Assembly (NCBI GenBank): GCA_015233265.1 | Contig: JADFXZ010000058.1 | Span: 1-12,627 of the forward strand | Direction of reading: 5' to 3' | Origin: Nitrospirota bacterium | GTDB taxonomy: Bacteria > Nitrospirota > Thermodesulfovibrionia > Thermodesulfovibrionales > Magnetobacteriaceae | Length of the DNA: 12,627 nt | In this document: piece after piece, positions 1 to 7,109 of the stretch | Position numbering within the stretch: the stretch's first letter is position 1 | How the letters are laid out: each line of letters opens with the position of its first letter | The notes under the pieces: model-generated | The model's input: only the letters and a program-made list of their open reading frames with translations | Database searches by the model: none | What the model was told of the DNA's origin: nothing | Program-made: the position numbers and the translations under genes

Positions 1-156
1 TGGAGTCAAGCAGACCGTAAGCGCAGATTTTTCTCTTTGAGGCTGTCAATTATTACATGTATAATAGTCAATGTTAAATGTTTGGTAGATTTTATATTCC
101 GTGTTGACCTACTTTAATACGCCCATAGAGAAATAATACACAAAGATATTTAATCG

Positions 157-201
157 TGTGATAAAAGTCACTGCAATTATTATGATCAATTCTGCTACAA
201 T
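157..201 (+). promoter_or_regulatory. CRP/FNR-family site plus extended -10 promoter
   Basis: TGTGA-TAAAAG-TCACT at 157-172 is a near-perfect CRP-type palindrome (TGTGA-N6-TCACA) with one mismatch. Downstream, TGC-TACAAT at 193-201 is an extended -10 element. No good -35 hexamer precedes it. The palindrome centre (164.5) lies about 43.5 bp upstream of the start predicted from this -10 (near 208), close to the -41.5 of class II activator-dependent promoters. A weak -35 replaced by an activator site fits activation by a CRP/FNR-superfamily protein such as CRP, HcpR or a nitrosative-stress relative. The site and spacing are seen; the activator's identity is inferred. Confidence 0.55.
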
Positions 202-208
202 AGCTTGG

Positions 209-361
209 CTGCAAGTGATTGCATCAGCGGCTGTCCAAGTTTTTGTTCAGGGGTAAGTAACAACATCTTGATTTCTGGAGGAGGTGAAGGTAAGTAATGC
301 GTAATTGAGGCCGTGGGGAGGCCGGAGGTACGCTATAATAAGGAGTTTTAAGGAGGAGAGT
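209..361 (+). other. Leader of the octaheme cytochrome gene, rich in ribosome-binding-like sites
   Basis: This is the untranslated leader between the predicted transcription start near 208 and the ATG at 362. It opens with a small palindrome, TGCAAGTGATTGCA (210-223). It holds several purine-rich Shine-Dalgarno-like blocks: GGAGGAGGTG near 277-286, GGGGAGG and GGAGG near 314-326, AAGGAG near 340-345, and the one actually used at 351-360. The 277-286 block precedes a three-codon minigene, ATG-CGT-AAT-TGA (297-308). No protein gene is recognisable in 1-361. The minigene may be chance. Confidence 0.35.
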
Positions 362-1822
362 ATGACAAAAAAATTAGTTTTAGTACTTGCATTCATGCTT
401 ATTGCAGCCACCTCAGCATATGCGGAGCTGAAGCTCGAGATACCAAAGGAACTGTCAAAGGAAAGTCAGACGTGTGTGGCGTGCCACTCAAACACGACAG
501 TCAATATTTACCAGCATTGGGGCAAGAGCAAGCACTTCAGGGCTAATGTCGGCTGTTATGAGTGCCACATGAAAAAGAAGGGAGACCCGGGGTCGTTTGA
601 CCACAATGGAGCCATCATCTCGGTAATAGTCTCACCCAAGGACTGCGGCAAATGCCACGCCCAGGAGTATGACGAGTTCAGAAATTCCCACCACTCAAAG
701 GCGGCTCATATCATTGGCTCGATGGACAATATTATAGCCGACGTAGCCGAGGGCAACTTGGGAATGAAGACAGAGGCTTTCCCCAAAGGGGTGTCGGCGG
801 CGGCGGTCAATGGCTGCTGGCAGTGCCACGGCACTACTATTAAGATAAACAAAGACGGCAAACTTGACCCGGCAACATGGCCAAACACAGGCATGGGCAG
901 GATTAACCCGGACGGCTCTGAAGGCAGTTGTTCGGCCTGTCACCAGCGCCATGAGTTTTCAGTTGCACAGGCACGCCAGCCCGAAAACTGCGGCAAGTGC
1001 CACATGGGGCCTGACCATCCTCAGATAGAGATTTATCAGGAGTCCAAGCACGGCATCAACTACTATGCCAACAAAGAAAAGATGAACCTTGAGTCAAATA
1101 AATGGGTAGTGGGTGAGGATTACTTTGCGGCACCAACATGTGCCACTTGCCACATGTCAGCTACTAAGGATCTACCCGTAACTCACAACGTGGGGCTGCG
1201 CATCAAGTGGAATAACCGCCCCGCCCAGCTCAAGCAGGCGCATGAAACAGATATGACATGGGGACTTCCATCTGGCAAAATTACTGGAGATATGCGCCGT
1301 GCCAACATGAAAAAGGTCTGCGTCTCATGCCACAATGTGAATTTCACAGACGCTTTTTATATCCAATATGAGGCCGAGATGCAGCTCTACAGTGAAAAGT
1401 GGGCAATCCCTGGCGAGAAATTGTATAAAAAGGCCACCGAGGTGCTCAAGGCGGTAAAAGGCAAAGAATATGCCAACATGTCTAATAAGATAGACTACAC
1501 ATGGTTTGAACTCTGGCATCACGAGGGCAGAAGGGCACGCCATGGGGCAAGTATGCAAGCGCCCGATTATACCCAATGGCACGGCAACTATGAACTGGCA
1601 AAGCACTGGTACAGCGAATATGTGCCTGAGCTTAAAGAGGTCATAGAGATGGGTAAAAAGAGCGCCAATAAGGAGGCCAATGTCAAGGCCGAGGAGCTTG
1701 AAAAGCTGCTTACAGAGGTACAAGCCTCTGACAATCACAGATGGTCAGTCGGCAACGAAGACCCTGCCGTTGCAGCGGCAAGAAAGCAAGCCAAAGATGA
1801 GTTTGACCAGCGCTATAAATAA
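362..1822 (+). CDS. hao: Octaheme c-type cytochrome, hydroxylamine oxidoreductase (HAO) family
   Basis: This is a secreted octaheme cytochrome c of 486 aa. Eight CxxCH haem-binding motifs lie at residues 38-42, 65-69, 95-99, 152-156 (CWQCH), 190-194, 210-214, 260-264 and 320-324. The haem domain is followed by a haem-free helical C-terminal region (about 330-486) with the HAO-like signature WHHEGRRARHGASMQAPDY and then TQWHGNYE. A Sec signal peptide occupies residues 1-21 (cleavage after AYA), so it acts in the periplasm. Family members oxidise hydroxylamine or hydrazine, or run in reverse as nitrite/hydroxylamine reductases. The direction depends partly on a cross-linking tyrosine on the catalytic haem. 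Tyr403 or Tyr410 in the C-terminal motif is a candidate, but this needs alignment. The ATG at 362 is preferred over an upstream TTG at 305 because AAGGAGGAGAG sits just before it and the signal peptide starts there. The gene is monocistronic, with its own regulated promoter and terminator. No haoB or cycAB genes are nearby, which argues against a nitrifier-type operon. Confidence 0.93.
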   Translation: MTKKLVLVLAFMLIAATSAYAELKLEIPKELSKESQTCVACHSNTTVNIYQHWGKSKHFRANVGCYECHMKKKGDPGSFDHNGAIISVIVSPKDCGKCHAQEYDEFRNSHHSKAAHIIGSMDNIIADVAEGNLGMKTEAFPKGVSAAAVNGCWQCHGTTIKINKDGKLDPATWPNTGMGRINPDGSEGSCSACHQRHEFSVAQARQPENCGKCHMGPDHPQIEIYQESKHGINYYANKEKMNLESNKWVVGEDYFAAPTCATCHMSATKDLPVTHNVGLRIKWNNRPAQLKQAHETDMTWGLPSGKITGDMRRANMKKVCVSCHNVNFTDAFYIQYEAEMQLYSEKWAIPGEKLYKKATEVLKAVKGKEYANMSNKIDYTWFELWHHEGRRARHGASMQAPDYTQWHGNYELAKHWYSEYVPELKEVIEMGKKSANKEANVKAEELEKLLTEVQASDNHRWSVGNEDPAVAAARKQAKDEFDQRYK

Positions 1823-1853
1823 GCCATAAGCGGTAATTAGCAAGGCCAATCAG

Positions 1854-1890
1854 GGAAGGAAATCGGTTGATGATTTCCTTCCTTTTTTTT
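1854..1890 (+). terminator. Strong intrinsic terminator after the octaheme cytochrome
   Basis: An 11-bp perfect stem, GGAAGGAAATC (1854-1864) with GATTTCCTTCC (1872-1882), closes a 7-nt loop and is followed directly by eight T residues (1883-1890). It lies 31 nt after the cytochrome stop codon, so that gene is probably transcribed alone. Confidence 0.93.
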
Positions 1891-1957
1891 GGGCCCTATT
1901 ATTTTGGGCAATCAGCTCTGGGACAGTTTTCGGTGGTATAAAAAAAAGTATGCTTTG

Positions 1958-1966
1958 TGATATAAT
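1958..1966 (+). promoter_or_regulatory. Extended -10 promoter of the CsgG-like gene
   Basis: TGA-TATAAT at 1958-1966 is a perfect -10 hexamer with the TG extension. The -35 region (about 1937-1943) is A-rich and poor, as extended -10 promoters tolerate. The start would be near 1973, giving a leader of about 70 nt before the ATG at 2045. It follows the upstream terminator directly, so a new transcription unit begins here. Confidence 0.65.
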
Positions 1967-2044
1967 CCAGCCTAAATCGTGCCGTGCAGCAAGCGTCGTA
2001 AAAATGCAAGACCACAAGAGTCAAAACTAAAGGAGGAGACAGTT

Positions 2045-2764
2045 ATGAAGAAAGTATTTGTTGCCGTAGTTGCGTTGGTGTTGTTAGTAGCAGCTGGAGT
2101 TATGAGTGCGTATGCGGATGATAAGCCGAGGCTCGGGGTCCTGAGATTTACAAACGACACACACGCCTCATGGTGGACATCGGGCGTTGGGCGCGACCTT
2201 CAGGACATGCTCGCATCTGAACTGGTCAGCACTCACTCGTTTTCTGTGCTGGAGAGAAAGGAGCTTGACGCGGTATTAGGAGAGCAGGACCTTGGGACAT
2301 CAGGAAGAATAGACCCTGCCACGAAGGCAAAGATAGGAAAAATAAAGGGGGCGCAGTATCTGATAGCGGCAACCGTCTCAGCCTTCGAGGAAAACACCGA
2401 GGGCACGGGGGCTGGCATTGGAATCGCCGGCATTAACATCGGAGGTTCAGAGGCAAAGGCATACATGGCCGTTGATTTAAAGGTCATAGACGCAACCACA
2501 GGCGAGGTAGTGGATGCAAGGACGGTAGAGGCATCGGCAAAGTCCTCAGCCGCGGCTGTAAGCGGTGGAATGGGCATGTTCTCCGGCGGCTTATCGCAAC
2601 ATAAGAAGACCCCCGTTGGTAAGGCAATCAGGGCATGTATTATAGAGATTTCCGAATATCTCCAGTGCTCGCTGACGAAAAAAGACAGCGGCTGCATGGC
2701 GGCATATAATGCAAAAGAAGGCAAGAGAAAGGAGACTACCAAAAAAGCAATAGAGCTTGAATAG
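2045..2764 (+). CDS. CsgG-family secreted protein
   Basis: This 239-aa protein has a Sec signal peptide (residues 1-24, cleavage after AYA) and a CsgG-type fold. An N-terminal strand (LGVLRFTND) is followed by a helix ending in the DLQDMLASEL segment, then FSVLERKELDAVLGEQ, a helix in ATKAKIGKIKGAQYLI, and glycine-rich and amphipathic strands of about 110-180. CsgG itself is the outer-membrane curli secretion pore and a lipoprotein. This protein lacks a lipobox cysteine at the signal-peptide cleavage site, so it is not lipid-anchored. No csgA/B/E/F genes are nearby. Three cysteines lie in the C-terminal part (in RACIIEIS, LQCSL and SGCMAA). The ATG at 2045 follows GGAGGAG at 2032-2038 and begins a canonical signal peptide; an upstream GTG at 1979 would spoil it. 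The exact role is unknown. Envelope export or an assembly accessory is the family-based guess. Confidence 0.85.
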   Translation: MKKVFVAVVALVLLVAAGVMSAYADDKPRLGVLRFTNDTHASWWTSGVGRDLQDMLASELVSTHSFSVLERKELDAVLGEQDLGTSGRIDPATKAKIGKIKGAQYLIAATVSAFEENTEGTGAGIGIAGINIGGSEAKAYMAVDLKVIDATTGEVVDARTVEASAKSSAAAVSGGMGMFSGGLSQHKKTPVGKAIRACIIEISEYLQCSLTKKDSGCMAAYNAKEGKRKETTKKAIELE

Positions 2765-2776
2765 AGTTCACGGCGT

Positions 2777-2809
2777 ATGCGGCTGATACGCATTGCGTAT
2801 CAGCCGCGT
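2777..2809 (+). repeat. Long perfect hairpin between the CsgG-like and LolA-like genes
   Basis: GCGGCTGATACGC (2779-2791) and GCGTATCAGCCGC (2795-2807) form a perfect 13-bp stem around a 3-nt ATT loop. One G-U and one A-U pair extend it to 15 bp. No T-tract follows (next bases GTTAATC), so it is not a standard intrinsic terminator. It could stabilise the upstream mRNA, act as a Rho-type or weak terminator, or be a REP-like dispersed element. Confidence 0.8.
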
Positions 2810-2850
2810 TAATCACAAAAATAACGAAAAAGATTAAGGAGTAGTAGACA

Positions 2851-3579
2851 ATGCTAAAGAAAGCTGTCATAGCGCTGATGTTTACGGCGCTTATATGCGC
2901 TACCGCGTCTGCCGCCCCTCCAGACAATTACACTGGAAAGATGGTCATTGTTGGAATGGGTATATCGATCGATTTTGCCCGTATGGGAGATAAGATGCGC
3001 ACCGAGAGCCCCGCTATCAAGGGACTTGCTAATATCTCCATGCTTGCCACTAGAAAAAGTCTTTCGCTGTATATCCCCAATAAGTTGTACTTTGAACACA
3101 CTGCTGACGCTCAAGAAGGGCCATCGCTCTACGGCAGCAATGTCGTATTCGAGAAGAAGAAACTTGCTGAGGAGACAGTAGACGGACACCCTTGCGTAAA
3201 AAATGAAGCGGTTTACTACTCAAAAGACAAACCAGAAGATAAGCGCAATGCCGTAATCTGGGAGGCATCCGACCTTGGCGGGCTGATAATACGCTATGAA
3301 ATCAAGATGGATACTAAAAAACCAGCTATGCCCGGCAACAACGGCCAGGGCGTTGTTACTGAAATAAAAGACATAAAAGTTGGAGCGGCAACGCCATCTA
3401 TGTTTGAAGTGCCTAAGGACTTTAAAAAGGTAGCTACCATGCAGGAATTGATGGCCGGGGCTATAAATTCGTTTAACCCTACGAATCAGAACAATGCTAA
3501 GAATCCCCCAATACCCCCAAGTCCCGGAGCTGTCTCGCCTCCTGTGCAAAAACCTGAAAAGGACGGTCAGAGCCATTAA
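2851..3579 (+). CDS. Secreted LolA/DUF4412-like protein of unknown function
   Basis: This 242-aa exported protein has a signal peptide at residues 1-21 (cleavage after ASA). The body is rich in beta strands: a YTGKMVIVG opening, an IDFARMGDKMRTES pair, SLYIPNKLYFE, and later GGLIIRYEIKM and VVTEIKDIKVG. This resembles the curved half-barrel of LolA/LolB/DUF4412-type periplasmic proteins that bind lipids or lipoproteins. The segment VPKDFKKV is typical of the closing part of such proteins. The last 35 or so residues form a low-complexity, proline-rich tail (PPIPPSPGAVSPP), probably disordered. AAGGAG at 2836-2841 precedes the ATG by 9 nt. It lies 86 nt after the CsgG-like gene and 36 nt before the first TMTC-like gene, so an operon with the latter is plausible. 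The fold is my inference from pattern; the function is unknown. Confidence 0.7.
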   Translation: MLKKAVIALMFTALICATASAAPPDNYTGKMVIVGMGISIDFARMGDKMRTESPAIKGLANISMLATRKSLSLYIPNKLYFEHTADAQEGPSLYGSNVVFEKKKLAEETVDGHPCVKNEAVYYSKDKPEDKRNAVIWEASDLGGLIIRYEIKMDTKKPAMPGNNGQGVVTEIKDIKVGAATPSMFEVPKDFKKVATMQELMAGAINSFNPTNQNNAKNPPIPPSPGAVSPPVQKPEKDGQSH

Positions 3580-3615
3580 CAACCCTCGTCAAATACTCTG
3601 AAGAGGCGGCGGCTC

Positions 3616-5388
3616 GTGGCAAGACATATTAACTCAGCGGCGGCAGAGCCTAAGGCCTTCGGCTCTGCCGATGTGCTGATTACCCTCATTGCTGTAGCAA
3701 CAATCCTCGTTTATGCCGATGTGCTCAGATTTGATTTCGTCAACTATGACGATAAGCTCTACGTCACAGAAAATGCACACGTACTGGGCGGCCTGAGCTG
3801 GGGCAATGTCCTGTGGGCGTTTTCCTCCTTTTGGGATTCAAACTGGTTTCCGCTGACATTGATTTCCCATATGGCTGATGTCTCGCTCTACGGCATGAAG
3901 GCCGGACTGCACCATATAAACAATGTCTTTCTCCACACGGCTAATTCGATCCTATTGTTTTTGTTCTTCCGGCGAGTCCTTGGCAGCTATTGGGTCAGCG
4001 GCTTTATTGCCGCGGCCTTTGCCCTCCATCCGGTTCATGTGGAGAGTGTTGCATGGGTGTCAGAAAGGAAAGACGTTCTCAGTGCATTCTTTTGGCTGCT
4101 TGCGATGTTGTCCTATGTCCACTATGCCCGGAGGCCCCAGAGGCCAAAGACCTCCCGATTTGTTATGGTTGCTATATTTTTCGTCCTTGGGCTGATGACT
4201 AAGCCTATGCCGGTGACATTACCCTTTGTGCTGTTGTTACTTGACTACTGGCCGCTTGGCAGGATAAGCGGCCTCAGCCCTCATTGGCATCAGTCAAGTT
4301 ATGAAGCACACACTCTGAAGCAGTTGGCAATTGAGAAGGTACCGATTTTTATTATCTCGGCGGCGTCTGCCATTGTAACGTTAATCGCCCAGAGAAGCGG
4401 TGGTGCAGTTGCCTCGCTTGAGACCTTGCCCTTTGGTTTCAGATTAGAAAACTCCGCCATATCTTATGTAAAATATATTGCTAATACTATTTTCCCGTAC
4501 AAACTCACTATACTTTATCCCATGCCGGTGCAAATCCCCACGCTGCAGGCAATCGGGGCAGCGGCCATTTTGCTTGTCATCACAGCGGCGGCACTGTGGA
4601 AGGTAAAGACACTGCCGTACTTATTTACAGGCTGGTTTTGGTTTTTAGGTACACTTGTGCCGGCTATCGGTCTGGTACAGGTGGGAAAACAGGCGATGGC
4701 TGACCGGTATAACTATATGCCCTCTGTGGGACTGTTTATGATAGCCGCAGTGGGCGCTGCCGAGCTGCTTAAAGTGAATAAGCGCTCTAAGGCCATAATT
4801 GCCGTAATCGCCACACTATTGCTGTTATTTTATATCGCTGCCACTAAAAGACAACTTCAGTACTGGAGCAATTCCATAGCCCTTTATAAGCATGCCATAG
4901 AGGCTACCTCTGGAAATAAGGTTGCCTACTATAACCTCGGCATTACCTACGCTGAGCTGGGCAGATATGGCGAGGCAATCGACAGTTATGAAAACGCCGT
5001 GACCATTAGTCCAACAGACTGTGACGCGCTTCACAATCTTGGGCTGGCACTGAGCAACGCTGGCAGAGTCGATGAGGCAGAGGCACGTTTTGCGACAGTC
5101 ATCAGGATTAATCCGCGCTATGAAAAATCCTATGTCGCTTATGGAAATATCCTCTTAAACCAAAACAGGCTTGCAGAGGCCATGACAAAATACAAACAGG
5201 CCCTGCAGATAAATCCACTGCTGCCCACCGCCCTCAATGGCATTGGAGCGGTTATGGCCATTACTGGAGATCAGGAAGGTGCGCTTGTGATGTTTGACAA
5301 GGCGCTGTCGATTAACCCGGGTTACACAGAGGCCCTGAACAACAAAAAAAATACGCTTGCGCTTATAGGTAGACGAGGTATAAAATGA
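3616..5388 (+). CDS. TMTC-like multi-pass membrane protein with C-terminal TPRs (putative GT-C glycosyltransferase)
   Basis: This 590-aa protein has an N-terminal polytopic domain (about 1-412) and four TPRs (about 434-569). TM helices lie roughly at 18-38, 104-118, 125-139, 183-213, 245-260, 312-329, 335-357, 371-385 and 393-411. The first loop carries an acidic pair, NYDD (Asp45-Asp46), as in GT-C transferases. It is followed by NWFPLTLISHMADVSLYG, HH and the conserved HPVHVESVAWVSERKDVLS (139-155). These match the DD, RPLT-like and HP-H-E-V-R-DVL features of eukaryotic TMTC O-mannosyltransferases and their bacterial relatives. The acceptor and sugar donor are unknown; lipid-linked sugar transfer on the periplasmic side is an inference. 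The start is a GTG with a modest AAGAGG 9 nt upstream. No ATG exists before residue 115, and the N-terminus aligns gap-free with the next gene's. It ends in an ATGA overlap with its paralogue. Confidence 0.85.
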   Translation: MARHINSAAAEPKAFGSADVLITLIAVATILVYADVLRFDFVNYDDKLYVTENAHVLGGLSWGNVLWAFSSFWDSNWFPLTLISHMADVSLYGMKAGLHHINNVFLHTANSILLFLFFRRVLGSYWVSGFIAAAFALHPVHVESVAWVSERKDVLSAFFWLLAMLSYVHYARRPQRPKTSRFVMVAIFFVLGLMTKPMPVTLPFVLLLLDYWPLGRISGLSPHWHQSSYEAHTLKQLAIEKVPIFIISAASAIVTLIAQRSGGAVASLETLPFGFRLENSAISYVKYIANTIFPYKLTILYPMPVQIPTLQAIGAAAILLVITAAALWKVKTLPYLFTGWFWFLGTLVPAIGLVQVGKQAMADRYNYMPSVGLFMIAAVGAAELLKVNKRSKAIIAVIATLLLLFYIAATKRQLQYWSNSIALYKHAIEATSGNKVAYYNLGITYAELGRYGEAIDSYENAVTISPTDCDALHNLGLALSNAGRVDEAEARFATVIRINPRYEKSYVAYGNILLNQNRLAEAMTKYKQALQINPLLPTALNGIGAVMAITGDQEGALVMFDKALSINPGYTEALNNKKNTLALIGRRGIK

Positions 5389-7049
5389 CTGAAGTGGACA
5401 ATCGGAATGAATCGCGTAAATTACTGCAACCCGTTGATGTAATAATAATTATTATTACACTTATCACAGCACTGTCCTATGCGGATGTACGAAAAAACGC
5501 CTTCATCGAAGTCTATGACGACAATGCCTATGTCACAAAGAACAACCATGTGCTTGGCGGCCTTACCCTAAGCGGCATCAGGCGTGCCTTTGTCGTGTTT
5601 AACGATGGGAACTGGTTTCCGCTTACGTGGATTTCCCATATGGCAGATGTTTCCATCTATGGATTAAATCCCGCAGGCCACCACTTGACCTCAGTGATTA
5701 TTCACATTTTGAACTCCGTAATGTTGTTTTTAGTGTTTACGAGCATGACCGGGGCTCATTGGAGGAGCGGCTTTGTTGCCGCTCTTTTTGCCCTGCATCC
5801 ATTGCATGTGGAGAGCGTTGCATGGATTGCTGAGAGGAAGGATGTCCTAAGCGGCTTTTTTTGGATACTGACGATGTACAACTATGTGCGCTATGTGAAA
5901 AGACCGGGCGTGTTGCGCTATGTGCTCACGCTGGTGACTTTCGCTTGCGGACTGATGTCCAAGCCAATGCTTGTAACTGTCCCTTTTGTCCTGTTGCTCA
6001 TGGATTATTGGCCGCTTGGCAGGCTCACCATTGGGGAGAATCACTGGCGGGCACTTAGAAAGTTATTAGTTGAGAAGATACCATTTTTTACCCTTAGTGC
6101 CGCTTCAAGCGCGCTGACCTATTATGTACAGAAGTCATGGGGGGCGGTTGTCTCCTCAGACATCCTTCCACTGAAATCCCGCATTATAAATGCACTGATT
6201 TCTTACGCGAAGTATGTTATTATGATGTTTAATCCCACAAAATCCGCCGTAATTTATCCAATTGACGAAAGATTCCAGCTGTGGCAGATTGCTGGGGCGG
6301 CGGCCTTTTTTATTATCGCAACGGCGGTGGCTTTAGTTTATATCAAAAGGCTTCCGTATTTATTTACCGGCTGGTTTTGGTATGTCGGGACGCTTGTGCC
6401 TGTTATCGGCATAGTACAGGTGGGTACTGCGGCCATGGCTGACCGTTACACATATATTCCCTTCATCGGACTTTTTATAATCCTCTCGATGGTGATACCA
6501 AACTCTGTCGTTAACAAGCCCGTGGGCAGGGAAGTAACCGCTGTGATAGCATGTGCCATCCTGTTAGCATGTGCATTTTATACATACAAGCAGATACAAT
6601 ACTGGCGCAACTCTATCACGTTATTTGAACACGCCTTATCGGTTACTGAAGAAAACTATGTAGCCCATAATAACTTAGGGGCGGCGCTTGTTGAAATAGG
6701 AAGATATAACGAGGCATATATGCACTATACAAAGGCCCTGCAGTTAAACTATATCTACATAGCCGCGCGTGTCAACATGGGAAGTCTGCTGATAAAATTA
6801 AACCGCACAGATGAGGCAATAGAGAGCTTCAACATTGCAATGAGGATTAATCCATCGCACGCGTCGGCTTACGAGGGGATTGGTGTAGCCTTGAGCTTGC
6901 AGCAAAAAACAATGGAGGCAATTCCATATCTCAAAATGGCGGTAGCCCTCAATCCAAATCTTGTTTCGGCACGGGTGAACTTAGAACGCGCTCTGACCAG
7001 AGCAATGAGTGAAAACAACTCCTCAACGATAATGATGCTACCGCGATAA
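5385..7049 (+). CDS. Second TMTC-like membrane/TPR protein, paralogue of the preceding gene
   Basis: This 554-aa protein has the same architecture as its upstream neighbour: a polytopic domain (about 1-415) and three TPRs (about 424-525), then a serine/asparagine-rich tail. The Asp45-Asp46 pair and the HPLHVESVAWIAERKDVLS motif (139-155) fall at identical residue numbers to the paralogue, so the N-terminal part aligns without gaps. Other shared blocks include KPMLVTVPFVLLLMDYWPLG, LPYLFTGWFWYVGTLVP and AAMADRYTYIPFIG. Its ATG overlaps the upstream TGA (ATGA), with GAGG at 5375-5378, implying translational coupling. The pair most likely arose by tandem duplication and later diverged in TPR number. 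It may work as a pair or on different acceptors. A catalytic role rests on family resemblance to TMTC/GT-C proteins only. Confidence 0.85.
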   Translation: MTEVDNRNESRKLLQPVDVIIIIITLITALSYADVRKNAFIEVYDDNAYVTKNNHVLGGLTLSGIRRAFVVFNDGNWFPLTWISHMADVSIYGLNPAGHHLTSVIIHILNSVMLFLVFTSMTGAHWRSGFVAALFALHPLHVESVAWIAERKDVLSGFFWILTMYNYVRYVKRPGVLRYVLTLVTFACGLMSKPMLVTVPFVLLLMDYWPLGRLTIGENHWRALRKLLVEKIPFFTLSAASSALTYYVQKSWGAVVSSDILPLKSRIINALISYAKYVIMMFNPTKSAVIYPIDERFQLWQIAGAAAFFIIATAVALVYIKRLPYLFTGWFWYVGTLVPVIGIVQVGTAAMADRYTYIPFIGLFIILSMVIPNSVVNKPVGREVTAVIACAILLACAFYTYKQIQYWRNSITLFEHALSVTEENYVAHNNLGAALVEIGRYNEAYMHYTKALQLNYIYIAARVNMGSLLIKLNRTDEAIESFNIAMRINPSHASAYEGIGVALSLQQKTMEAIPYLKMAVALNPNLVSARVNLERALTRAMSENNSSTIMMLPR

Positions 7050-7109
7050 GTCCCGCCAGATAAATATTGATGAGGCTTCAGATTGGCAAATAAACTATGT
7101 CACATTAAA

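Noticed and set aside
1..40. Possible C-terminal tail of an upstream gene (frame 2, twelve codons GVKQTVSADFSL then TGA)
   Set aside because: Too short to recognise; a second frame is also open to 117, so neither can be preferred.
334..339. TATAAT in the cytochrome leader as a second promoter
   Set aside because: No acceptable -35; the nearest TTGA-like hexamer is 23 bp away, and a start there would cut into the ribosome-binding site.
305..361. TTG start at 305 for the octaheme cytochrome
   Set aside because: It would add 19 residues ahead of a perfect signal peptide, while the ATG at 362 has a strong ribosome-binding site.
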